From contig CABSBA010000063.1 in assembly GCA_902475825.1 (NCBI GenBank), positions 1 through 8,160 on the forward strand: a DNA stretch of 8,160 nt. The letters run 5' to 3'. This document shows, one piece after another, positions 1 through 5,127 of this stretch; the first letter of the stretch is position 1, and each line of letters begins with the position of its first letter. The translations under genes and the position numbers were made by a program. The DNA comes from an uncultured Collinsella sp. (GTDB taxonomy: Bacteria > Actinomycetota > Coriobacteriia > Coriobacteriales > Coriobacteriaceae). The notes below the pieces were generated by a model that made no database searches, was not told where the DNA came from, and worked only from the letters and a program-made list of their open reading frames with translations.

Positions 1-44
1 TGTCGCATGAATAAGCGGGATTCAATCCCTGCAACTCTAACAGA

Positions 45-75
45 ATGTGACAAAGGGGCAGTCCCTTTGTCACAT
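45..75. repeat. Palindromic intergenic repeat, copy 1
   Basis: Perfect inverted repeat with 13-base arms: ATGTGACAAAGGG at 45-57 and its exact complement at 63-75, separated by GCAGT. Related copies lie at 1090-1118 and 6064-6093 and share the core of an AAAGG-type left arm, a CAG centre and a CCCTTT right arm. This looks like a small dispersed REP-like element. The right arm also contains TTGTCA (67-72), which can act as the -35 box of the promoter described at 67-95. Confidence 0.75.
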
Positions 76-95
76 GGAGGGCTTGCCTGTATAGT
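67..95 (+). promoter_or_regulatory. Candidate sigma70-type promoter of the LpdD-Nudix gene
   Basis: TTGTCA at 67-72 and TATAGT at 90-95 are separated by exactly 17 bases. Each hexamer differs from the consensus (TTGACA, TATAAT) at one position. A start would fall near 101-103, about 45 bases before the chosen ATG at 148. The -10 box overlaps the left half of the dyad at 87-105, so a protein bound there could block this promoter. A MerR-type promoter using TTGCCT (83-88) with a 19-base spacer is an alternative reading of the same region. Confidence 0.55.
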
Positions 96-113
96 CGCAA
101 TACAGGCGAAGAT
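81..113 (+). promoter_or_regulatory. Candidate MerR-type operator, copy 1
   Basis: The dyad CTGTAT (87-92), seven bases, ATACAG (100-105) is perfect; adding G85-C86 and G106-C107 extends it to 8-base arms. Bases 81-105 match 1220-1244 at 21 of 25 positions with no gap. The element lies just upstream of the LpdD-Nudix gene and its partner lies just upstream of the permease gene, as expected of a shared regulator site. TTGCCT at 83-88 could be a -35 box, with a poor -10 (GAAGAT, 108-113) after a 19-base spacer, which is the usual MerR promoter geometry. Binding by the MerR protein at 5128-5994 is an inference. Confidence 0.6.
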
Positions 114-147
114 GGTCTCAGGTACATCGCGGGCGGCAGGAGATCCC

Positions 148-1095
148 ATGGGTATGCACACGACAAAGGTTGCAGTGGGCGAGGGCAAGTTTGCGCTCGA
201 GGCCCAGCTGACGGTGACGCCGCGAGGCATGGCGGTGTACGCCTGCTCGCCGGAGTTTGCGCACCTGGGCGCCACGGCGCAGGCCATTCCGCGCCCCGAG
301 CCCGGCCGTACGGCAACGGTGAGCATCCTGGCCGTTCCGTGCCATCGAGACGAGATCCCGGCGCACGATATCGCGGCGGCGCTGGCCACGCGCTTTGGCG
401 TGCCGGTAGTTGCAAGCACGGGTTTTCATGTTGAACAAGCGAGCGGTGACGACCTGCAGCGCGTGCTCGACACCACCAAGGAGCTCATCGCCGCGCTCGA
501 GGAAGCCGCAGCCCGCATTCTGCGCGCCGGCTGGGATGAGGGCGGTGCGGGCGCCGAGGTCGTGGCGGTCGATGCTGCGACCGGCGAGGCGCTTGGCCCC
601 GTCGACCGCATCGAGGCCCATGCTGGTGAGGGCATCCTGCATCAGGCATTTCTGACGCTTTTGGTCGAGGGCCGGGGCGAAGACGCGCGCCTGCTGCTCT
701 GTCGCCGCAGTCCGCTCAAGCGCCTGTGGGGCGGGGTGCTGGCCGATAGCTGCGCCGGCCATCCGCTCCCCGGGGAAGACGTCGCGGCCGCCACGGCGCG
801 CCGCATCAACGAAGAGCTCGGCATTACGCGCGAGCCCGATCAGCTCAAGCACCTCGGACACGTGGTGTACCGCGAGGACCACGGCGACGGTCGCTGCGAG
901 TGCGAATGGTGCGAGGTCTACCTTGCCCATGTTGAGCCGGGCGAGCTGCATATCAACCAAGAGGAGATCTCGGAAGTGCGTCGCGTGGCTCCGTCCGAGC
1001 TCAAAGGCTACCTGCAGGGTCACCCCGAGCAGCTGGCCCCCTGGCTCCGCGAGGCCCTCGGCGACCCATTCATCCGCACGGCCCTCGCTATGTAA
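148..1095 (+). CDS. LpdD-like prFMN chaperone domain fused to an IPP isomerase-like Nudix domain
   Basis: A 315-residue protein. I chose the ATG at 148 because AGGAG (138-142) lies five bases upstream and the candidate promoter ends at 95; an upstream in-frame ATG at 7 would place the palindromic repeat and operator inside the gene. Residues about 4-118 resemble the LpdD subunit of gallate/4-hydroxybenzoate decarboxylases (HLGA at 39, PCHRDE at 64, TGFHVEQ at 91). LpdD is known as a chaperone for reduced prFMN that assists UbiD enzymes. Residues about 136-308 resemble type I isopentenyl-diphosphate isomerase: metal-ligand histidines H158, H165 and H205, a Nudix box from G204 to I225 (E210, R218, E222, E223), the glutamate pair E251/E253, and W299. 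The usual catalytic Cys of the isomerase motif is Ala203, with a Cys one residue earlier (SCAGHP). The protein may isomerise IPP or hydrolyse a prenyl diphosphate. Domain calls are from motif memory. Confidence 0.8.
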   Translation: MGMHTTKVAVGEGKFALEAQLTVTPRGMAVYACSPEFAHLGATAQAIPRPEPGRTATVSILAVPCHRDEIPAHDIAAALATRFGVPVVASTGFHVEQASGDDLQRVLDTTKELIAALEEAAARILRAGWDEGGAGAEVVAVDAATGEALGPVDRIEAHAGEGILHQAFLTLLVEGRGEDARLLLCRRSPLKRLWGGVLADSCAGHPLPGEDVAAATARRINEELGITREPDQLKHLGHVVYREDHGDGRCECEWCEVYLAHVEPGELHINQEEISEVRRVAPSELKGYLQGHPEQLAPWLREALGDPFIRTALAM

Positions 1096-1118
1096 AAAAG
1101 ACAGTCCCTTTGCCACAT
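1090..1118. repeat. Palindromic intergenic repeat, copy 2 (decayed), overlapping a stop codon
   Basis: The right half CAGTCCCTTTG.CACAT matches copy 1 at 45-75 apart from one base (GCC for GTC). The left half, from ATGTAA at 1090, is A-rich and about two bases shorter, so the palindrome is degenerate. The last sense codon (ATG, 1090-1092) and the TAA stop (1093-1095) of the LpdD-Nudix gene fall inside the repeat's left arm. The gene is therefore bracketed by two copies of the same element. Confidence 0.6.
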
Positions 1119-1120
1119 CC

Positions 1121-1187
1121 AAACCGTCACAACATTCGGCGAAAATCTCGAAAACGAGGAAAAGCGTCGAATGTTGTGACGGTTTTT
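1121..1187 (+). terminator. Long nested hairpin with T-run, probable terminator of the LpdD-Nudix gene
   Basis: The outer arms at 1121-1138 and 1168-1185 are perfectly complementary over 18 bases (AAACCGTCACAACATTCG on the left). The stem continues with G1139:T1167 wobble, C1140:G1166 and G1141:C1165. A symmetric AAAA/AAAA internal loop (1142-1145 and 1160-1163) follows, then an inner stem (1146-1150 with 1155-1159) closed by a third AAAA. The 3' side ends in TTTTT at 1183-1187. The position 26 bases after the stop codon and the T-run suit a Rho-independent terminator. The length and symmetry also suit a mobile palindromic repeat that has taken on that role. Confidence 0.7.
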
Positions 1188-1219
1188 GTCTAGGGAATCG
1201 CTTCTCATCCAAAAAATCC

Positions 1220-1252
1220 GCTTGACTGTATTGCCGCAACACAGCGCAACGT
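1220..1252 (+). promoter_or_regulatory. Candidate MerR-type operator and promoter, copy 2, for the permease-ubiD-ubiX genes
   Basis: TTGACT (1222-1227) is a near-consensus -35 box. The dyad CTGTAT (1226-1231), seven bases, ACACAG (1239-1244) has one mismatch and is centred at 1235. The element aligns without gaps to 81-113, with 21 of 25 identical bases in the core. No good -10 is seen at 17 bases; CAACGT at 1247-1252 gives a 19-base spacer. A good -35, a long spacer containing the dyad and a weak -10 are typical of MerR-activated promoters. The match to the regulator at 5128-5994 is inferred from co-location. Confidence 0.6.
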
Positions 1253-1283
1253 AAGGGGTGTCCGATAACGGGCGCCCCTTTTT
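1253..1283 (+). terminator. Terminator-like hairpin at the start of the permease leader
   Basis: A 12-base-pair stem (1253-1264 with 1269-1280, including two G:T pairs) closes an ATAA loop and is followed by T's to 1283. It is a textbook Rho-independent terminator shape. It directly abuts the candidate -10 at 1247-1252, so RNA started from that promoter (about 1258-1260) would lack part of the left arm, while read-through RNA from upstream would carry the complete hairpin. It may insulate the permease operon from the upstream gene or act as an attenuator. Confidence 0.7.
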
Positions 1284-1336
1284 AAGCGGCAACATGGCTG
1301 CGAATTCGGAGCGCCCCCAACAAGAAAGGTGGGGAG

Positions 1337-2794
1337 ATGGAAGCGGAAAAGAAGGCGTTTAAGATCACCAAGCGCGAAATTGGCTTTGTGCTGGGTATCG
1401 TTGTCTTTTTGCTGGTGAAGTTTCTTCCTTTGGCGGAGCTGAGCTCGACGGTCGAGCTCACGGTCGGCGGTCAGACCTGTCTGGCACTGACGCTCGCCAC
1501 GGTGGTGTTCTGGGCATGCGGCGTGGCACAGCCGGGCTTTGTGGGCCTGCTCTACTGCGCACTGCTCGTCCTGTTCAAGGTGTGCGTGGACGACACGGGC
1601 GCCGCGAGCATCTCGGCGACGGTCGCCTCCACGTTTAGCTCGTGGACCAAGGCCACCATGTGGCTCGTCATCGGCGCCTACCTCATCGCCAGCGCGGTCA
1701 AGGAGTCGGGCCTAGGCGAGCGCATCGCCTACGCGTTCATGCTCAAGTTCGTGCGCGACGCCAAGTCGCTCATCATCTCGATCTTCGCGCTCACCTTTGT
1801 GCTGTCGCTGCTGATCCCGCATCCGTTCCCCCGCGCCTTCCTCATCCTCGCCGTCGTCTCGGTCATCGCCGAGTCCGCCGGCTACGGTGACGACGACAAG
1901 GGCAAGCTCGGCTTCCTCGTGTTTGCCGCTGCCGCCCCGGGTTCCATGTTCTTCCTGACGGGCGACTCCACGCTTAACCCGCTCGTTGCGCAGTACAGTG
2001 CCGAGGCCGGCGGCATGAGCCCGTCCTTCGTCGACTGGTTCCTGTACATGAGCGTGCCTATGCTGGTTGCGCTGCTGTGCACCCTGTTCCTGGGCCTTTT
2101 CCTCTTTAAGCCCAGCAAGGAGCTCGTCTACGATCGCGAGCAGATCGTGGCCAAGCAGGCCGCGCTCGGCAAGCTCTCCGTCAAGGAGATCCGCACCATC
2201 GTGTGGCTTGTCATCGCCATCGCGCTGTGGCTCACCGTCTCGGGCGACTATATCGGCTGGGTCACCCTGGCCATTGGCGTTGCTCTCGCCATGCCCATCA
2301 TCGGCGAAGTCCTCACTCCCGCCAGCTGGAACGCTGTCGACATCAAGTCCCTCATGTTCCTGACGGCCGCCATGGCCGTGGGCTCCGTGGGCGGTGCCAC
2401 CGGCATGAACGCCTGGATCGCCGACGTCGTGCTCCCCAGCTCCGTGCCTGAGAACATCTTCCTGTTCGCCCTGCTCGTCGCCGCGCTTTCCATGATCATC
2501 CACATGTTCATGGGCTCGGTCATGGCCGTGCTCGGCGTGTGCGTGCCGGCATTTATCAGCTTTGCCGCCGGCTCCAGCGTGAGCCCACTCGCCGTGGCGC
2601 TCATCGTCTTCACGTCCATCAACATCCACTACATCCTGCCGTTCCATAACCTGCCGATCCTTATCGGCGAAGGCAAGGACGCCGGCGGCTACACCTCCAA
2701 AGAGGCTATGCGCATGGGCATCCCCCTCACCGCGGTCGTCTTTGTCGTCGTGCTGGTCGAGGCCGCCTGGTTCCACCTCTTTGGCCTGATGTAA
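1337..2794 (+). CDS. DASS/SLC13-type anion permease, candidate importer of the decarboxylase substrate
   Basis: A 485-residue multi-pass membrane protein, about the usual length for the divalent anion:Na+ symporter (DASS, IT superfamily) group. Hydrophobic segments include roughly 14-32, 48-82, 107-121, 144-160, 166-178, 190-208, 235-257, 287-302, 306-323, 338-355, 372-390, 394-412, 417-435 and 462-482. The segment WLVIGAYLIASAVKESGLGERIA (108-130) is typical of the family. Possible ion or substrate-site segments are around 206-216 (LTGDSTLNP) and the conserved-looking INIHYILPFHNLP (428-440). The start has AAAGG and GGGGAG just upstream (1325-1336). Its place between a prFMN-chaperone gene and the UbiD/UbiX genes, behind the candidate operator, suggests uptake of an aromatic or other carboxylate acted on by the decarboxylase. 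It could also export a product or carry an unrelated dicarboxylate; the substrate cannot be read from the sequence. Confidence 0.85.
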   Translation: MEAEKKAFKITKREIGFVLGIVVFLLVKFLPLAELSSTVELTVGGQTCLALTLATVVFWACGVAQPGFVGLLYCALLVLFKVCVDDTGAASISATVASTFSSWTKATMWLVIGAYLIASAVKESGLGERIAYAFMLKFVRDAKSLIISIFALTFVLSLLIPHPFPRAFLILAVVSVIAESAGYGDDDKGKLGFLVFAAAAPGSMFFLTGDSTLNPLVAQYSAEAGGMSPSFVDWFLYMSVPMLVALLCTLFLGLFLFKPSKELVYDREQIVAKQAALGKLSVKEIRTIVWLVIAIALWLTVSGDYIGWVTLAIGVALAMPIIGEVLTPASWNAVDIKSLMFLTAAMAVGSVGGATGMNAWIADVVLPSSVPENIFLFALLVAALSMIIHMFMGSVMAVLGVCVPAFISFAAGSSVSPLAVALIVFTSINIHYILPFHNLPILIGEGKDAGGYTSKEAMRMGIPLTAVVFVVVLVEAAWFHLFGLM

Positions 2795-2799
2795 GCGGT

Positions 2800-2832
2800 C
2801 GAGCGCCCCGGCTGTAAGCAGCCAAGCGCTTG
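2800..2832 (+). promoter_or_regulatory. Two-part hairpin just after the permease stop codon
   Basis: CGAGCGC (2800-2806) pairs with GCGCTTG (2826-2832) with one G:T pair. Inside, after a small CCC/AA internal loop, GGCTG (2810-2814) pairs with CAGCC (2819-2823) around TAAG. No T-run follows, so it is unlikely to be an intrinsic terminator. It could stabilise the 3' end of the permease message or mark a processing point between permease and decarboxylase. Confidence 0.45.
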
Positions 2833-2889
2833 AACTTCGAGTGGTCGAGCGCTCCATTTGTGAGCGCCGCGGCCCCATTACGTTACCCC

Positions 2890-2914
2890 GTCCGGCGGCA
2901 CCCCGTCGCCGGAC
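2890..2914 (+). promoter_or_regulatory. Hairpin in the ubiD leader
   Basis: GTCCGGCG (2890-2897) and CGCCGGAC (2907-2914) are perfectly complementary, with a nine-base loop. The hairpin ends 11 bases before the AGGAG that precedes the ubiD start at 2937. There is no T-run. It may protect the 5' end of a processed ubiD-ubiX message and so raise enzyme over permease expression; this is inference only. Confidence 0.45.
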
Positions 2915-2936
2915 ACTCTCCCGAAAGGAGTACGCC

Positions 2937-4424
2937 ATGTCCACTACCGATGCTTCCCAGATCCACGACCTGCGTTCCGCGCTCGACTTTTTGCGTGAGA
3001 TGCCGGGCCAGCTGCTCGAGACCGACACCCAGGTCGATCCCGATGCCGAGGTCTCGGGCGTCTACCGTCACGTCGGTGCTGGCGGCACCGTCATGCGCCC
3101 GACCAAAGAGGGTCCGGCGATGGTCTTCAACAACGTCAAGGGCTTTGACGACGCCAAGGTCTGCATCGGTATGCTTGCCAGCCGCAAGCGCGTTGCCGCC
3201 CTGCTCGACCTGGACGAGGAGCACCTGGGCCTCGAGATCGGCAAGCGCTTCGAGAACCTGATCGCCCCCGAGCAGATCGCCGAGGGCAAGAACGTCGACT
3301 GCCAGGAGGTCGTGTACAAGGCGACCGACGAGGGCTTTGACCTGCGCAAGATCGTTCCCGCTCCCACCAACACGCCCGTTGACGGCGGCCCCTACATCAC
3401 CATGGGCCTCGCCTATGGCACGAGCCCCGATGGCACCCAGTCCGACGTAACCATCCACCGCTTCTCCTGCGTCGACAAGGACAAGCTCGCCATGTGGATT
3501 ACCCCGGGCAGCCGTCACCTGGGTGCGTTCTTTGACGAGTACTGCCAGCGCGGCGAGGATATGCCCATCTCCATCTCCATCGGCCTGGACCCCGCCGTGT
3601 ACATGTGCTGCGGCTTCGAGGCTCCCACCACGCCGCTCGGCTTCAACGAGCTGCAGATCGCCGGCGCCCTGCGCGGCCGCGCCGTCGAGCTTGCCGACTG
3701 CGTCACCGTTCCGCAGAAGTGCATTGCCAATGCCGAGTACGTGCTCGAGGGCTACCTCATGCACGACGAGACCATCAACGAGGATGTCAACGGCCACGGC
3801 TACGCCATGCCCGAGTTCCCCGGCTACACCGGTGGCGCCAAGGTCTGCCCGGTGATCAAGATCACCGCCGTCACCACGCGCGTCAACCCCATTATGGAGA
3901 GCTGCATCGGCCCTTCGCACGAGCACGTGTCCATGGCCGGCATCCCCACCGAGGCCTCCATCTACAAGATGGTCGAGACCGCTATCCCGGGCCGCCTGCT
4001 CAACGTTCACGCCGCTCCCTGCGGTGGCGGCAAGTTCGTTGCCATCATGCAGTTCAAGAAGTCGAGCAAAAATGACGAGGGCCGTCAGCGCAACGCCGCC
4101 ATGCTCGCCTTCTCGGCGTTCTCCGAGCTCAAGCACGTCATCCTTGTCGACGAGGATGTCGACATCTTCGATATGAGCGACGTGATGTGGGCCATGACCA
4201 CGCGCTTCCAGGCCGACGTGGACCTCATCACCATCCCCGGTTGCCACTGCCACGTGCTCGATCCGTCCAACGACCCCGCGTTCGATCCTTCGATCCGCGA
4301 GCACGGTATCGCCTGCAAGGCCATCTTCGACTGCACGGTTCCGTTTAACCTCAAGAAGAACTTCATCCGCTCGCAGTTCATGGAGATCGACAAGGACAAG
4401 TGGGCCGCCGAGCTCGCCTTCTAG
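2937..4424 (+). CDS. lpdC: UbiD-family prFMN-dependent decarboxylase, LpdC (gallate decarboxylase) type
   Basis: A 495-residue protein, the usual size for the family. The ATG at 2937 is preceded by AAAGGAG (2924-2930); an in-frame ATG at 2841 has no such site and lies in the structured leader. Reversible non-oxidative decarboxylation of a (hydroxy)aromatic acid with prenylated FMN is the family reaction. Segments typical of LpdC include ETD.QVDPDAE.SGVYR (28-44), GAGGTV.RPTKEGPAM (48-62), NNVKGF, YKATDEGFD (127-135), APTNTP (142-147) and MPEFPGY (291-297). Likely prFMN/metal-site residues are D170 and R175 in DVTIHR, H194, E267 and E293. The segment LVDEDVDIFD (403-412) is a strong family signature. 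Gallate, protocatechuate or 4-hydroxybenzoate are the leading substrates; the resemblance to LpdC favours a polyhydroxylated benzoate. UbiX follows 33 bases downstream, and an LpdD domain is encoded at 148-1095, giving the full B/C/D set. The gene symbol reflects family type, not proven substrate. Confidence 0.93.
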   Translation: MSTTDASQIHDLRSALDFLREMPGQLLETDTQVDPDAEVSGVYRHVGAGGTVMRPTKEGPAMVFNNVKGFDDAKVCIGMLASRKRVAALLDLDEEHLGLEIGKRFENLIAPEQIAEGKNVDCQEVVYKATDEGFDLRKIVPAPTNTPVDGGPYITMGLAYGTSPDGTQSDVTIHRFSCVDKDKLAMWITPGSRHLGAFFDEYCQRGEDMPISISIGLDPAVYMCCGFEAPTTPLGFNELQIAGALRGRAVELADCVTVPQKCIANAEYVLEGYLMHDETINEDVNGHGYAMPEFPGYTGGAKVCPVIKITAVTTRVNPIMESCIGPSHEHVSMAGIPTEASIYKMVETAIPGRLLNVHAAPCGGGKFVAIMQFKKSSKNDEGRQRNAAMLAFSAFSELKHVILVDEDVDIFDMSDVMWAMTTRFQADVDLITIPGCHCHVLDPSNDPAFDPSIREHGIACKAIFDCTVPFNLKKNFIRSQFMEIDKDKWAAELAF

Positions 4425-4457
4425 TAAGTAGCCCTACCAAGTAGTTAAGGAGTTGTC

Positions 4458-5036
4458 ATGCCTGAGTCTTCTGTTCGTCCCCGTCGCATTGTCGTTGGCG
4501 TGTCTGGCGCCAGCGGTGCGGCACTGGGCCTTGAATGCCTCAAATGCCTGCGCCAGGCCGGCGCTGAGTCGGCGCTTGTCGTCACGCGCGGGGGAGAGAT
4601 CACCATCGAGCAGGAGCTCGGCATGACGCTTGACGAGTTTGCGTGCTATGCCGATGTGGTCTACGACAACAAGAACATTGGCGCTGCCATCGCAAGCGGC
4701 ACCTATCCGGTCGACGGCATGATCGTGGCTCCCTGCTCCATGAAGACGCTCGCCGGCATCGCGAGCGGCTACAGCGAAAACCTGTTGCTGCGTGCGGCCG
4801 ATGTGCAGATGAAAGAGCAGCGCCGCCTGGTGCTTATGGTGCGCGAGACGCCCTTCAGTGCAATCCATGTCGACAACATGGCACGCCTGGCGCGCGTGCC
4901 GGGCGTCATGCTCATGCCGCCCATGCTCACGTTTTACAACGGCCCCGCCACGCTCGATGAGGCGGTGCATCACATCGCCGCCAAGGCACTCGAGGCCGTC
5001 GGCGTGTCGTGCGCCAACTATAAGCGTTGGTCATAG
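4458..5036 (+). CDS. ubiX: UbiX-family flavin prenyltransferase (LpdB type)
   Basis: A 192-residue protein of normal length with a TAAGGAG ribosome site (4446-4452) six bases before the ATG. UbiX joins a dimethylallyl phosphate to reduced FMN, making prFMN, the cofactor of the UbiD enzyme encoded just upstream. The flavin-binding GVSGASGA is at 14-21 and PCSMKTLAGIASG at 92-104. All catalytic or phosphate-binding residues known from Pseudomonas UbiX have counterparts at consistent spacing: S16, R112, K119, R129, E130, Y160 and the C-terminal W191. The gene therefore looks fully active. It is probably co-transcribed with the decarboxylase (33-base gap) and is followed by a strong terminator at 5070-5099. 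Confidence 0.95.
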   Translation: MPESSVRPRRIVVGVSGASGAALGLECLKCLRQAGAESALVVTRGGEITIEQELGMTLDEFACYADVVYDNKNIGAAIASGTYPVDGMIVAPCSMKTLAGIASGYSENLLLRAADVQMKEQRRLVLMVRETPFSAIHVDNMARLARVPGVMLMPPMLTFYNGPATLDEAVHHIAAKALEAVGVSCANYKRWS

Positions 5037-5054
5037 GCATCTTTAGGGTAGGAT
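5027..5054 (+). promoter_or_regulatory. Candidate promoter for the MerR-family gene
   Basis: TTGGTC (5027-5032), overlapping the last codons of ubiX, and TAGGAT (5049-5054) are 16 bases apart. Both are moderate matches to sigma70 consensus. A start near 5061 would put the whole hairpin at 5070-5099 in the leader of the regulator message. No promoter can fit in the 28 bases between the T-run and the ATG at 5128. Confidence 0.4.
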
Positions 5055-5069
5055 ACGAGTAGTGTTTGA

Positions 5070-5099
5070 GCCCGCTGCCCCTGTGGGCGGCGGGCTTTT
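5070..5099 (+). terminator. Rho-independent terminator between ubiX and the MerR gene
   Basis: An 11-base-pair G+C-rich stem (5070-5080 with 5085-5095, one G:T pair) closes a CTGT loop and runs directly into TTTT at 5096-5099. It is the clear end of the permease-ubiD-ubiX message. It also lies between the only plausible promoter and the start codon of the regulator gene. Confidence 0.85.
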
Positions 5100-5127
5100 C
5101 GTGTCAAAGGGTGTGTCGGGAGGACCT

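Noticed and set aside
1..44. Possible 3' end of an upstream gene, and the palindrome-like segment at 15-32
   Set aside because: Stops exist in the other two frames near 8-14, but 44 bases are too few to identify a gene, and the short palindrome has no T-run.
7..147. Upstream in-frame extension of the LpdD-Nudix gene from the ATG at 7 (47 extra residues)
   Set aside because: It would place the palindromic repeat, the candidate promoter and the operator inside coding sequence. The extra residues have no LpdD-like features, while the ATG at 148 has a good AGGAG.
45..1187. CRISPR-like or IS-bounded composite element made by the palindromes around the fusion gene
   Set aside because: There is no transposase, no regular spacing and no target-site duplication visible; the copies are short and diverged.
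118..1242. Long minus-strand open frame opposite the LpdD-Nudix gene
   Set aside because: It is the shadow of a high-GC gene: its product has no recognisable domain, while the + strand product carries clear Idi and LpdD motifs.
1294..1362. Short open frame of 22 codons overlapping the permease start, a possible leader peptide
   Set aside because: No Shine-Dalgarno site precedes it, the composition is unremarkable and it has no run of regulatory codons.
2841..2936. N-terminal extension of ubiD from the ATG at 2841
   Set aside because: It crosses a perfect hairpin and the strong ribosome site at 2924-2930; known LpdC proteins begin close to the residue encoded at 2937.
1712..3028. Long minus-strand open frame (438 residues) opposite the permease
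   Set aside because: Its product is rich in H, D, E and G in the low-complexity manner of an antisense frame and spans the permease stop, leader and ubiD start.
3790..3830. Apparent loss of a UbiD catalytic glutamate five residues before E293
   Set aside because: The motif AMPEFPGY is, as far as I recall, shared with LpdC of L. plantarum, so this is a subgroup feature and not a defect.
2883..4304. Long minus-strand open frame (473 residues) opposite ubiD
   Set aside because: Low-complexity antisense product; the + strand shows an intact LpdC-type protein.
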